This document shows, piece after piece, positions 49,116-57,906 of a stretch of 64,000 nucleotides of DNA; the stretch's first letter is position 1; each line of letters starts with the position of its first letter. This stretch comes from Rhodobiaceae bacterium UBA7804. GTDB taxonomy: Bacteria; Pseudomonadota; Alphaproteobacteria; Parvibaculales; Parvibaculaceae. The stretch covers positions 7,439 to 71,438 of the forward strand of contig DLCG01000016.1 in assembly GCA_002480495.1 (NCBI GenBank). The letters run 5' to 3'. Both the position numbers and the translations under genes were made by a program. The notes under the pieces were generated by a model, which saw nothing but the letters and a program-made list of their open reading frames with translations, searched no databases and was not told the origin of the DNA.

Positions 49116-51074
49116 ATGATCAATCTGAAACTGCCCGACGGTTCCGTACGCGAAGTGGAAGGTCCGCTCAGCGGATTGGCCTTTGCCGAGAGCATTGCGA
49201 AGTCGCTCGCGAAGAAGGCGCTGGCGATCAAGATCGACGGCAAGATGATGGACCTGTCCACGGTGATCGACCGGGACGCCATTGTGGAAGTGGTGACGCC
49301 GCAGACGGAGGACGGGCTTGAAATCCTGCGCCACGACTGCGCGCATGTGATGGCCGAAGCCGTGCAGGAGCTTTTCCCCGGCACGCAGGTGACGATCGGG
49401 CCGGTGATCGAGAACGGCTTCTATTACGACTTCGCGCGCGCAGAACCCTTCAAGGCCGAAGACCTCGAGAAGATCGAGGCGAAGATGCGCGAGATCGTCG
49501 ACCGCAACGAGACGATCACGCGCGAAGTCTGGAGCCGCGACGAGGCCATCGCCTATTTCAAGAAGATCGGCGAACACTACAAGGCCGAGATCATCGAGAG
49601 CATTCCGGCGGGCGAGGACGTCTCCGTCTACCGGCAGGGCGAGTGGCTCGACCTTTGCCGGGGACCGCATCTGCCGTCCACGGGGAAGCTCGGCAAGGCC
49701 TTCAAGCTGACGAAGCTTGCCGGCGCCTATTGGCGCGGCGACAGCCGGAACGAGATGCTCCAGCGTATCTACGGGACGTGCTGGGCGACGGAAGCCGACC
49801 TCAAAGCCTATCTCACGATGGTGGAGGAGGCCGAACGACGCGACCACCGCAAGATCGCCCGCGAGATGGACCTCTTCCATCTGCAGGAAGAGGCGCAGGG
49901 CTCCGTCTTCTGGCATCCCAAGGGCTGGCGCATCTGGCAGGCGCTCGAACAATATGTCCGCAGGCGGATCGATGCGTCCGGCTATGTGGAAGTGAGGACG
50001 CCGCAGCTTCTCGACTCGAAGTTCTGGGAGCAGTCCGGCCACTGGGGCAAGTATCGCGAGAACATGTTCGTGGTGCCGGACGAAGTGCCTTCGACGGAAG
50101 AAGATGCGCCCGTGCTTTCCGGCAAGGCGAAGCTCATGGCGATCAAGCCGATGAACTGTCCGGCGCATGTGCAGATCTTCAAGCAGGGCGTGAAATCCTA
50201 TCGCGACCTGCCGCTGCGCATGGCCGAGTTCGGCTGCTGCCACCGCAACGAGCCGCATGGCGCGCTGCACGGGCTCATGCGCGTGCGCCAGATGACGCAG
50301 GACGATGCGCATATCTTCTGCACGGAAGAGCAGATCAAGGGCGAGACGGAAGCTTTCGTTTCGCTGCTTGAAAGCGTCTATGACGATATGGGCTTCACGG
50401 ACCTGAAGGTGCGGCTCGCGCTGCGCCCGGAACAGCGCGTCGGCTCCGACGAGAGCTGGGACAAGGCGGAGAAGGCGCTGGAAGAAGCGCTGAACGATCT
50501 CGGCCGCGAGTTCACGCTGGCGCCGGGCGAGGGCGCTTTCTACGGGCCGAAGCTCGAATTCCACCTGAAGGACGCGATCGGGCGCTCATGGCAGCTCGGT
50601 ACACTGCAGCTCGACTTCAACCTGCCGGAGCGGCTCGACGCGAGCTATATCGGCGAGGACGGGGCGAAGCATCGGCCTGTGATGCTGCATCGCGCGGTGC
50701 TCGGCTCACTCGAACGCTTCATCGGCATTCTGATCGAGCATTACGAGGGCAAGTTCCCGCTCTGGCTTGCGCCGGTGCAGGCCGTCGTCGCGACGATTAC
50801 GGCGGATGCGGACGAATATGCCGAGAAGGTCGTGGCGGAACTCCGCGCCGCCGGGCTTCGCGTGGAGCTCGATCTCAGGAACGAGAAGATCAACTACAAG
50901 GTGCGCGAGCACTCGGTCGGCAAGGTGCCGGCGATCCTTGTCGCGGGCAAGCGCGAGGCGGAAGAGGGGACGCTCTCCGTTCGCCGCCTCGGCTCGCAGC
51001 AGCAACAGACGATGGCGCTTGCCGATGTGGTGAAATCGCTGGTGGACGAGGCGACGCCGCCGGATTTGAGGTGA
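49116..51074 (+). CDS. thrS: Threonyl-tRNA synthetase
   Basis: 652 residues: N-terminal TGS domain (INLKLPDGSVREVEG), the editing domain with HDCAHVMAEAVQELFPG, and the class II catalytic core: MNCPAH (Cys348 zinc ligand), RNEPHGALHGLMRVR, DDAHIF, and the C-terminal anticodon-binding domain with VPAILVAGKREAEEGTLSVR. It charges tRNA-Thr and edits Ser. AGAGAAGAG precedes ATG. It is downstream of yidD in the same direction. Followed by repeat copy 3. Confidence 0.97.
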   Translation: MINLKLPDGSVREVEGPLSGLAFAESIAKSLAKKALAIKIDGKMMDLSTVIDRDAIVEVVTPQTEDGLEILRHDCAHVMAEAVQELFPGTQVTIGPVIENGFYYDFARAEPFKAEDLEKIEAKMREIVDRNETITREVWSRDEAIAYFKKIGEHYKAEIIESIPAGEDVSVYRQGEWLDLCRGPHLPSTGKLGKAFKLTKLAGAYWRGDSRNEMLQRIYGTCWATEADLKAYLTMVEEAERRDHRKIAREMDLFHLQEEAQGSVFWHPKGWRIWQALEQYVRRRIDASGYVEVRTPQLLDSKFWEQSGHWGKYRENMFVVPDEVPSTEEDAPVLSGKAKLMAIKPMNCPAHVQIFKQGVKSYRDLPLRMAEFGCCHRNEPHGALHGLMRVRQMTQDDAHIFCTEEQIKGETEAFVSLLESVYDDMGFTDLKVRLALRPEQRVGSDESWDKAEKALEEALNDLGREFTLAPGEGAFYGPKLEFHLKDAIGRSWQLGTLQLDFNLPERLDASYIGEDGAKHRPVMLHRAVLGSLERFIGILIEHYEGKFPLWLAPVQAVVATITADADEYAEKVVAELRAAGLRVELDLRNEKINYKVREHSVGKVPAILVAGKREAEEGTLSVRRLGSQQQQTMALADVVKSLVDEATPPDLR

Positions 51075-51090
51075 CGTCTGCACCTTTGTC

Positions 51091-51180
51091 GTCATTGCGA
51101 GGAGCGAAGCGACGAAGCAATCCAGGGCGGCAAGCTCAGTGCATGTGGCCCCTGGATTGCTTCGCTTCGCTCGCAATGAC
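51091..51180. repeat. Dispersed palindromic repeat, copy 3
   Basis: A 90-bp near-perfect palindrome: GTCATTGCGAGGAGCGAAGC, CGAAGCAATCCAGGG, a short centre, CCCCTGGATTGCTTCG, CTCGCAATGAC. Same family as 2851-2967 and 3881-3984. Lies downstream of thrS. Confidence 0.9.
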
Positions 51181-51204
51181 GGTAAAAGGAACGGTCGAAA
51201 AAAC

Positions 51205-51603
51205 TCACGGCAAATTCAGTTGCCATGACACGCCGTAGCGGTCGCTGAGCCAGGTGAAGCGCTGGCTGAAGCCGTAATTGTCGAGCGGCATCATGACCGC
51301 GCCATCCTTGCCGAGGATCGCCGCGATCCTTTCGAGCTCTTCGTTCGTCTCAAGATCGACGAAAAAGGAAAAGGACGGAGTGAAAGTGAAGGCATGTTTC
51401 GCCGGACTGTCGATGCACATGATCGTCTGGCCCGCGAGGGTGAAAGTTGCAAGCTGCACCGTGCCTTCGGGGCCGGGCTCGTTCGGTCCATATTTATTGA
51501 TGCTGTCGATGCTACTTCCCGGGAAAAGCGAAACATAGAGGTTCATCGCTTCTTCGGCCTTGCCCTCGAACATCAAGAAGGGGCGTATCGCCGTCCCTGC
51601 CAT
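51205..51603 (-). CDS. VOC family protein (PhnB/3-demethylubiquinone methyltransferase-like)
   Basis: 132 residues with the VOC pattern: IRPFLMFEGKAEEAMNLYVSLFPGSSI, TFTLAGQTIMCIDSPAKHAFTFTPSFSFFVDL, and AVMMPLDNYGFSQRFTWLSDRYGVSWQLNL. The name 3-demethylubiquinone methyltransferase is widely given to this family but is misleading; the fold binds small molecules or metals. Last in the ArsR-SRPBCC-VOC run, 20 bp from the SRPBCC stop. Function likely related to the SRPBCC protein. Confidence 0.85.
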   Translation of the reverse strand: MAGTAIRPFLMFEGKAEEAMNLYVSLFPGSSIDSINKYGPNEPGPEGTVQLATFTLAGQTIMCIDSPAKHAFTFTPSFSFFVDLETNEELERIAAILGKDGAVMMPLDNYGFSQRFTWLSDRYGVSWQLNLP

Positions 51604-51623
51604 TGCTTCTCCTCCCTCGCTTC

Positions 51624-52172
51624 TTATTTGCCGGTGTAGCGCCTGCGATATTCGTCCTCGACGCCGTCGAAAGCAGTCCAGAAGGGCGTTTTCGGATTCC
51701 CCTCAAGCTGCTCGGCGAGCATCTGCAGATGCGTGTGCCAGCCGCCCGAGAAGTTGATTGCGTCGTCGACGCCGGAGACGCGGCGATGGGTGAGGACGAG
51801 GCGGACCTTGTCGCCTTCTTCCGTGAGTTCGAATTCGACCACGCTGCCTTCGGGATTCATGTCGTCATCCCAGGTGAAGCCGAGACGATGCGGCGGCTCC
51901 CAGATCGTCACGACATGCTTGCTGTCGAAGGTGCCGGCATATTTCCGGTATTTCTCCGGCGGCTGCGCGGGATGGGGGCCGACATTGCTGTTGTCGAAGA
52001 CGACATTCATCTCGCCGCCGACGCGGGGCTCCATCGGTCCGCCCGCGAACCAGCGCCCGCGCAACTCGCTGTCCGTCAGATACTTCCAGACAAGCTCGAT
52101 GGGGCCGGGAAGAAGCCGCTCGAAGCGCACCGTGTGTTTGTCGATCAGGGTGCCGTAAGTGTTGTCGCTCAT
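51624..52172 (-). CDS. SRPBCC (AHSA1) family protein
   Basis: 182 residues: VRFERLLPGPIELVWKYLTDSELRGRWFAGGPMEPRVGGEMNVVFDN and VVEFELTEEGDKVRLVLTHRRVSG, the helix-grip fold of AHSA1/START-like proteins, which bind hydrophobic ligands. Its first four bases overlap the ArsR stop (ATGA), so the ArsR protein and this one are coupled. Together with the VOC protein this is a known arrangement for stress or small-molecule response. Ligand unknown. Confidence 0.9.
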   Translation of the reverse strand: MSDNTYGTLIDKHTVRFERLLPGPIELVWKYLTDSELRGRWFAGGPMEPRVGGEMNVVFDNSNVGPHPAQPPEKYRKYAGTFDSKHVVTIWEPPHRLGFTWDDDMNPEGSVVEFELTEEGDKVRLVLTHRRVSGVDDAINFSGGWHTHLQMLAEQLEGNPKTPFWTAFDGVEDEYRRRYTGK

Positions 52173-52486
52173 TTTCGATCCCTTTCGGCCGCGGCCTGGA
52201 GTTCGCGTTCAAGGGCATCGAGCTTCGGGCCCCAGAAGCGGCGGATATTGGCGAGCCAGCTTTCCACGCCTTCGATGCCCGCCGGGTCCAGCGAATAGAT
52301 GCGGCGCTGCGCATCCACGCGGACACGCACGAGGCGGGCGGACTTCAATGCTTTCAGATGCTGGGAGACGGCGGGCGCGCTCATCTCGAAACGGCGGGCG
52401 ATGTCACCGGCGGCGAGTTCCCCCGACGCGAGCATTTCGACGATCTGGCGCCGCGTCGGATCGGCAAGGGCAGCGAATGTTTCCAT
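52169..52486 (-). CDS. ArsR family transcriptional regulator
   Basis: 105 residues. METFAALADPTRRQIVEMLASGELAAGDIARRFEMSAPAVSQHLKALKSARLVRVRVDAQRRIYSLDPAGI is the winged HTH of ArsR-type regulators. No metal-binding CxC is seen, so it probably senses another ligand. It heads the operon with the SRPBCC protein and controls it. A TTAATTAAG-rich AT stretch upstream is the likely promoter. Confidence 0.92.
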   Translation of the reverse strand: METFAALADPTRRQIVEMLASGELAAGDIARRFEMSAPAVSQHLKALKSARLVRVRVDAQRRIYSLDPAGIEGVESWLANIRRFWGPKLDALERELQAAAERDRK

Positions 52487-52627
52487 GGCTTATTGATTCC
52501 GTATCAGCTTAATTAAGTCAATATGAAAATAATAGAATGACCGGGAGAGGCGGACAGGGCCTGCGTGTTTGTGGTTAAATTCCGGCACGGGGTACTGCTG
52601 CAGAACGCCGGTAAGGGGCTTTCACGC

Positions 52628-54415
52628 ATGGCGCGTTTGAAGACATGGCAGGGTGCGGCTTTCGCGCTCGGGATTGCTTGTGCCTTCAATTTCACGATGG
52701 CGGGGGCGGACACGCCGCACCCCGGCACGGCGACGATGGCGCCGGTGGCAAGCGGGGCGGAGACGGTGGATCCCGCCTATTACCAGACGCCGGAAGGTTT
52801 CCGCTGGCGCATCACCAAAACCGCATGGACGGAGAGCGACGAGCGCGCATTCGGCGAGTTCGTGACCGCGATCGGCGAAAGCGATTGCCGAACTTTCGAC
52901 GAGTGCCTGAAGGGGCCGCAGAACATCTACCGGGCGAGCGACCCGAAAGGCATGTTCTTCTATGCCGACTGTGCGGATCTGCCATATGCGCTGCGCGCCT
53001 ATTTCGCATGGAAGAACGGGTTGCCCTTTTCCTATGCGAGCGGGGTGGCGGCGGTGGGGCGCTCGAAAGACCTGCGCTATTCGCGCCATGGCAACTATGT
53101 CTATGCCCGGACAGATGTGCTGCCGCACGCGGAGGGTGCCTATCCCAATGGACGGACCGTTCTCAACGCGATCAACAATGTGATTTCGAGCGCGATGTTC
53201 CGCTTTGCGCCGGGCGAGACGAGGGGCCAGCTTTTCGATTTCTATCCCGTCAAAATTTCACGCGAGGCGATCCGCCCCGGCACCGTGATCTACGATCCGA
53301 ACGGGCATGTTGCGGTCGTCTACAAGGTGGAGGATGACGGGCGTATTCTCTTCATCGACAGTCATCCGGACAATTCGCTGACGCGCGGCAGCTATGGCAA
53401 ACGCTTCGTGCGGGCTTCCGCGCCGATGGGGGCGGGCTTCAAGAACTGGCGGCCCGTAAAGCTTGTTGGCGCGACACAGGGCGCGGACGGTACCTGGCAT
53501 GGCGGGCGCATCGAACTCGCGCCGGATAACGCGCTTGCCGACTGGTCGGACGAGCAGTTCTTCGGCACGGAAATTCCCCGCGCGAAACAATGGATGGGTG
53601 CGCGCTTCGTCTACAAGGGCGAGGCGCTCGATTATTACGACTATGTGCGTCAGGCGGTGGCGAAGGGCGATGTCGCCTACGATCCGGTCAAGGAGACGCG
53701 GCTGATGGTGCGCGAGCTTTGCGACGACCTCCACTACCGCGCGCAATCGATCGACATCGCGGTGAAAGCGGGACTCAATATCCGCGCGCAACCCGCGCGG
53801 CTGCCGGACAACATCTACGGTACGTCCGGTGACTGGGAGACCTATTCGACGCCTTCGCGCGATGCGCGGCTGAAGACCTCCTTCGTCGAACTGCGCGAGC
53901 GGACGCTGCAGTTTCTGGCGATGGGAGAGGCGGGGGATCCGAAGCTCGCTTATGACAGCGACGATCTGGCAGGCGATCTCGCCCAGGTCTATTCGGAAGA
54001 AGCCGGGGCGTGCGAGGTGATCTATACCGCGAGCAACGGCGAGGCGCGGCGATTGAGTTTCGAGGAGGCGCGCAGGCGGCTTTTCGATTTTTCGTTCGAT
54101 CCCTATCACTGTCCCGAACTGCGCTGGGGCGCGCGCGACGGGGATGAGCTAGCGACTTGCCCGGACGGTGCGACCAAGCGCGCCTGGTACGATGCGCAGC
54201 AACGGCTTCGCAACCAGACGGAGCGGACCTATGATGTGCGCATGGGGTTCACGCTGGCGGAGCTTCGCGCTGGCGTGCCGGGCAGCGGGCTCGACGCGCC
54301 GCCGGAAACAGATGTGCTGGGCGCGATCGGCACCGATAGGCGAGAACAGCAGGAAGCGCAGGACAGGCCGGTGGAGGCGGATACTCCCGAGCCAGGCGGG
54401 CCGTCCATCCCCTAA
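52628..54415 (+). CDS. Secreted protein with papain-like (NlpC/P60-type) Cys-His motif
   Basis: 595 residues: signal peptide (WQGAAFALGIACAFNFTMAGA), then a domain with Cys115 in DCADLPYALRAYFAW, His227 in DPNGHVAVVYKV and Asp244/His246 in FIDSHPD. This spacing suggests a papain-like, NlpC/P60/CHAP type hydrolase of the periplasm or cell envelope. The rest (about 260-595) has no recognised motif; an acidic Pro-rich tail ends it. ATG at 52628. Convergent with the outer-membrane-protein gene two bases away. Function inferred by motif only. Confidence 0.6.
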   Translation: MARLKTWQGAAFALGIACAFNFTMAGADTPHPGTATMAPVASGAETVDPAYYQTPEGFRWRITKTAWTESDERAFGEFVTAIGESDCRTFDECLKGPQNIYRASDPKGMFFYADCADLPYALRAYFAWKNGLPFSYASGVAAVGRSKDLRYSRHGNYVYARTDVLPHAEGAYPNGRTVLNAINNVISSAMFRFAPGETRGQLFDFYPVKISREAIRPGTVIYDPNGHVAVVYKVEDDGRILFIDSHPDNSLTRGSYGKRFVRASAPMGAGFKNWRPVKLVGATQGADGTWHGGRIELAPDNALADWSDEQFFGTEIPRAKQWMGARFVYKGEALDYYDYVRQAVAKGDVAYDPVKETRLMVRELCDDLHYRAQSIDIAVKAGLNIRAQPARLPDNIYGTSGDWETYSTPSRDARLKTSFVELRERTLQFLAMGEAGDPKLAYDSDDLAGDLAQVYSEEAGACEVIYTASNGEARRLSFEEARRRLFDFSFDPYHCPELRWGARDGDELATCPDGATKRAWYDAQQRLRNQTERTYDVRMGFTLAELRAGVPGSGLDAPPETDVLGAIGTDRREQQEAQDRPVEADTPEPGGPSIP

Positions 54416-54416
54416 G

Positions 54417-55250
54417 TCAGAAGCGATACCAGAGGCCGACGCGAAATGTCGTATCGTCGATGGTGCCCTGGCCGTCGATAAACCGTTCCACACCCGCCTC
54501 AAATGCGGTGCCGGGGAGGATGTTCTGCGGGAGATCCTGGACGAGGGAGAAAGCGAGCTTGTTCGAGCGGTAGTGTTTTTCGTTCGGCAATGAATCCAGC
54601 GCAGCGCCGTTGAGGCTTTTCAGAAGAAACATCGTGCCGGGCCTGGGCTTCGCTCCCAGTGTTATGTCGGCTCTTACCTCGTCCGGCCGGTCGCTGTTTC
54701 GCCAGCTCCAGCCGATCTCCTGCACGGAGAAGACCTCGACACCCATGAAGCTGTCGCTGCGCGCCAGGACGAGCGCGATTTCGGCGTCGACATCGCCACT
54801 ATGGATCATGACGGGATTTTCGCTGATGTCTTCGAGGTGAAGGGTGACGAGGGGCTGAATGGAGAAGAGCGTTTCCTCCCATGTGCCGATCGCATAGCGG
54901 AAACCGGCCTTGATACGGGAAATGCCACTGTTCTCGAAGGTGCCGACGACGAGTTCCGATCTCTCTTTCGTGTGGGCGAGTTCGCCGATTGCCGTCAGAT
55001 CGTCGATGAGGCCGAGTTCGAGGTAGGAGGTGATTTCGGTCTTGCGATATCGAAAGGGCGAAATCTTTCCGGTGGAGGTATCGATCTTGTCCTCGGTGCG
55101 CGCATTGGAACGCATGCGGGAGACGGTCGTGATGAGCTCGCCGGAACCGGGCGCGCGGGGCCAGCCGCCAGCCAGCGCCACGTCGCTGCAGAATATCAAA
55201 ATGAGTGCGCAGGACAGGATTTTCGTCCCGCGCGAGAAGAATCGTCGCAA
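54417..55250 (-). CDS. Putative beta-barrel outer-membrane protein
   Basis: 277 residues from TTG at 55250: RRFFSRGTKILSCALILIFC... signal peptide ending DVALA, then alternating polar/hydrophobic strands (ELITTVSRMRSNARTED, TEITSYLELGLIDDLTAIGEL, GISRIKAGFRYAIGTW) and a last strand ending VGLWYRF with the terminal Phe of barrel proteins. The upstream frame is open for a further 95 codons but unsupported. No family recognised. Convergent with the papain-like gene. Confidence 0.65.
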   Translation of the reverse strand: MRRFFSRGTKILSCALILIFCSDVALAGGWPRAPGSGELITTVSRMRSNARTEDKIDTSTGKISPFRYRKTEITSYLELGLIDDLTAIGELAHTKERSELVVGTFENSGISRIKAGFRYAIGTWEETLFSIQPLVTLHLEDISENPVMIHSGDVDAEIALVLARSDSFMGVEVFSVQEIGWSWRNSDRPDEVRADITLGAKPRPGTMFLLKSLNGAALDSLPNEKHYRSNKLAFSLVQDLPQNILPGTAFEAGVERFIDGQGTIDDTTFRVGLWYRF

Positions 55251-55365
55251 CCCAAAGCCCCCATGCCCGAGATGGACATGGTGGCGTCCGGACTTGCCTA
55301 AGTAAATACGTCCACATAAGTAGAACTGCGGGGAGAGCTGGATTCCGGAACGCAAAGGAGCCGCC

Positions 55366-55950
55366 GTGGCCAAATCCAAGGAAACGATCGATCTTCTGCT
55401 GACGCGGCGCTCCGCGAAGGCGCTCACCATGGTGGAGCCCGGCCCGAGCGACAGCGAAATCGAGATGATCCTTCGCGCGGGGGCGCGCGTGCCCGACCAC
55501 GGCAAACTAGCGCCCTGGCGCTTCATCCTTTTCAAGGACGATGCGCGCGCAAAGTTCGGCGATTTGCTGGCGAAGATTTATGCGGAAGTCGAGACGCGGG
55601 CGACGGAGGAGCAGATCGCTTTCGAACGCGGGCGCCTTTCGAGGGCGCCGCTGGTCGTCGCCGTCGTGTCGCGCGTGACGCCGGGCATCAAGATTCCCGA
55701 ATGGGAGCAGATTCTCTCGGCTGGAGCGGTTTGCCAGAACATGCTGATCGCGGCGACGGCGCTTGGCTATGGCGCGCAGTGGCTCACCGAATGGTATGCG
55801 TTCGACGCATCCGTGAACGAGGCGCTGGGGCTTGGCGAGAACGAGAGGGTCGCAGGCTATCTCTATTTCGGCAGCGAGAGCGTTCCAAAGGACGAGCGCC
55901 CGCGGCCCGAACTTTCCGACATCACTTCGGAATGGAAGCCAAAGGCCTGA
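55366..55950 (+). CDS. Nitroreductase family protein (YdjA-like)
   Basis: 194 residues. LLTRRSAKALTMVEPGPSDSEIEMILRAGARVPDHGKLAPWRFILF is the FMN-binding N-terminus of YdjA-type single-domain nitroreductases; later GAVCQNMLIAATALGYGAQWLTEW and VAGYLYFGS complete the fold. Reduces nitro or quinone compounds with NAD(P)H. Start codon ATG is read from the canonical MAKSKET. Divergent from the OMP gene. Confidence 0.9.
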   Translation: MAKSKETIDLLLTRRSAKALTMVEPGPSDSEIEMILRAGARVPDHGKLAPWRFILFKDDARAKFGDLLAKIYAEVETRATEEQIAFERGRLSRAPLVVAVVSRVTPGIKIPEWEQILSAGAVCQNMLIAATALGYGAQWLTEWYAFDASVNEALGLGENERVAGYLYFGSESVPKDERPRPELSDITSEWKPKA

Positions 55951-55968
55951 GCGGTCCGAGACGAATGC

Positions 55969-56256
55969 TCAGTTTCCTGAATAATTCGGGGAGCCGCGAA
56001 CTTCCCCTTCCGCAAGGCGCGTAAGGGCAACGCCCTGGGCGACCGCCGTTCCGGTCAGCTCATCCTTCTTCTTCGCCTTCGCTTCTCCGGGACTGAAGAT
56101 CGATGTCCTGTGATCGTAGAGAAAGGAGACGAGCACGAGCGACAGAAGCGACCCGACTGCAACCGCGGCGCCCTGGCTCTGCAGATAGACGGCTCCGGTG
56201 ATGCCGACGCAAAATGCGACGAGAATCCAGGCGATCGTGATCTTGAAGGTCCGCAT
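55969..56256 (-). CDS. Small two-helix membrane protein
   Basis: 95 residues: MRTFKITIAWILVAFCVGITGAVYL (helix 1), AVAVGSLLSLVLVSFLYDHR (helix 2) and a polar C-terminus with a Lys-rich AKAKKKDEL. A longer frame upstream lacks support; ATG at 56256 follows GGAGGAG. Sits between the nitroreductase gene end and the HAD gene start. No function known. Confidence 0.55.
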   Translation of the reverse strand: MRTFKITIAWILVAFCVGITGAVYLQSQGAAVAVGSLLSLVLVSFLYDHRTSIFSPGEAKAKKKDELTGTAVAQGVALTRLAEGEVRGSPNYSGN

Positions 56257-56329
56257 TGCGGTCTCCTCCGGCTTTCGAATTGCGCACCCACGGCTAATAT
56301 AGGCCCGAAACGTGCCGGAACGGAACATC

Positions 56330-57064
56330 ATGGCGGAAAATCGCAGGGAGCCGGCTGTGGGAGATATCAAGGGCGTCCTCTTCGACAAGGACGGCACCCT
56401 GTTCGATTTCCATGGCACATGGGGACCGATCCTCAGCGAGGTGGCGGAAGAGCTGGCGGGGAAAGATTCGCATATCGCCTCCCGAATGCTTGCCGCCATA
56501 GGCTATCGCGAGGAGACGGGCCGTTTCGCGGCGGGGAGCATCGCCGCGGCCGGTGATACGTTCGAGCTTGCCGATGCATGGCTCGGTTTGCTCGGTCTGG
56601 ATAACCGTGCGGCGCTGATTGCGCGGCTCGACGATTTTTTTGCGAAGCTCGGGCCGGAGAGGTCCATTCCCGTCACCGATCTCGGCGTCTTCTTTCGCGG
56701 GATGAAGGCGCGCGGGCTCAAGCTCGGCATTGCGACGAACGATGTCGCGGCTTCTGCGGAAGGGACGATCCTCCGCTTCGGACTATCGGACCATCTGGAC
56801 TTTGCGGCGGGCTATGACAGCGGGCACGGCGTGAAGCCGGGCCCCGGCATGGCGCTCGCCTTCTGCGCGACGACAGGACTGAAGCCCGTAGAAATCGCCG
56901 TGGTCGGGGACAACAGGCACGATCTCGAAATGGGTTCGAGCGCGGGCGCGGGACTTCTGATCGGTGTACTGACGGGTGCAAGTGCCGAAGCCGATCTGTC
57001 GCCCCTTGCCGACCGCGTAATCGCCGATATCACCTTGCTGCCGGGACTGCTCGATCAGGAGTAA
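56330..57064 (+). CDS. HAD family hydrolase (phosphoglycolate phosphatase-like)
   Basis: 244 residues. Motif I FDKDGTL (Asp19, Asp21), motif III/IV region GVKPGPGMALAF and GDNRHDLEMG complete the haloacid-dehalogenase set with a small cap. Cytosolic phosphatase; phosphoglycolate is a common but not proven substrate. The frame is open further to GTG at 56312. Ends overlapping the oxygenase gene by ten bases (convergent). Confidence 0.9.
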   Translation: MAENRREPAVGDIKGVLFDKDGTLFDFHGTWGPILSEVAEELAGKDSHIASRMLAAIGYREETGRFAAGSIAAAGDTFELADAWLGLLGLDNRAALIARLDDFFAKLGPERSIPVTDLGVFFRGMKARGLKLGIATNDVAASAEGTILRFGLSDHLDFAAGYDSGHGVKPGPGMALAFCATTGLKPVEIAVVGDNRHDLEMGSSAGAGLLIGVLTGASAEADLSPLADRVIADITLLPGLLDQE

Positions 57065-57864
57065 TCCCAGATCGACTTGAAGTCGCGCGTTTCGCCGAGG
57101 AGGCGCTGGGCGGGCGTCTTCTTGTCGATATGGCCGATGAGGCTTCGATAGGTGCCGAAGCCGCAGAGTTCCTGAAGGCGCGGCGAGAAGGTCTTGACGA
57201 TTTCGAGCGGAATGCCGAGCTGCTGGTTCTCCTGCTGGCGGATGAAACCGGCGCAGTAGTTCATGGCGATGCCGACGCGGCGAGCGGATGAGCGGTTTGC
57301 ACCGCCGCCATGCCAGAGGCTGCCATGCCAGATGAGGACGGAGCCTTTGGGCATTTCCGCCGGGATGCTGTCGTAATGGGTGCCGTAATCCGGGGATGCG
57401 TCACGCTTGTGCGAGCCGGGGATGATGCGCGTTGCGCCGTTTTCTTCCGTGAAGTCGGTGAGAGCCCACATGGAGTTGCAGACGAAGGCGATGTGCGGCT
57501 TGGCGGCGGGCATTACCTGATCGTCCGCGTGAATGGGCTGTGCCTTCTCTCCCGGATCGATCGAGATGGAGGATAGAGAGGAAACGAGGCAGCCATCGTC
57601 GAGTACACCTTCGATCACAGGCAGGACGTTGGCATGCACCGGGATGCGCTGGAAAACAGGCGCGAGCGCCAGCAGGTTATAGATGCGGACTGTGTGATGC
57701 CCCTCGAAGCCGTTCTTCGCGGGAACGATATTCATTTCCCGCTCGAGGCGCAGAAGCGTTTCGTTCAGTTCGTCGAGCAGGGTGGGCTCGATCGCGTCAC
57801 GAACGATCGTATAGCCATCCTCCTCGATCGCCGCGACATGGGCAGCCGCTTCTTCCGGTGTCAT
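57055..57864 (-). CDS. Phytanoyl-CoA dioxygenase (PhyH) family protein
   Basis: 269 residues. Fe(II) ligands in IHADDQ (His112, Asp114) and the distal His185 (SLWHGGGANRSS); ARRVGIAMNY contains the 2-oxoglutarate-binding Arg. ENGATRIIPGSHKRD fits the family. PhyH-type enzymes hydroxylate fatty acyl-CoA or diverse small molecules. It starts 42 bp from the TPR-oxygenase stop and is likely in its transcript. Substrate unknown. Confidence 0.9.
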   Translation of the reverse strand: MTPEEAAAHVAAIEEDGYTIVRDAIEPTLLDELNETLLRLEREMNIVPAKNGFEGHHTVRIYNLLALAPVFQRIPVHANVLPVIEGVLDDGCLVSSLSSISIDPGEKAQPIHADDQVMPAAKPHIAFVCNSMWALTDFTEENGATRIIPGSHKRDASPDYGTHYDSIPAEMPKGSVLIWHGSLWHGGGANRSSARRVGIAMNYCAGFIRQQENQQLGIPLEIVKTFSPRLQELCGFGTYRSLIGHIDKKTPAQRLLGETRDFKSIWDYS

Positions 57865-57906
57865 CGTCTCCTCCCACAGGCGATCATGATAGGCTGAAGA
57901 ATTGCG

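Noticed and set aside
48843..50564. 573-codon open frame on the minus strand across thrS
   Set aside because: Antisense to thrS and yidD; no ribosome site or family match.
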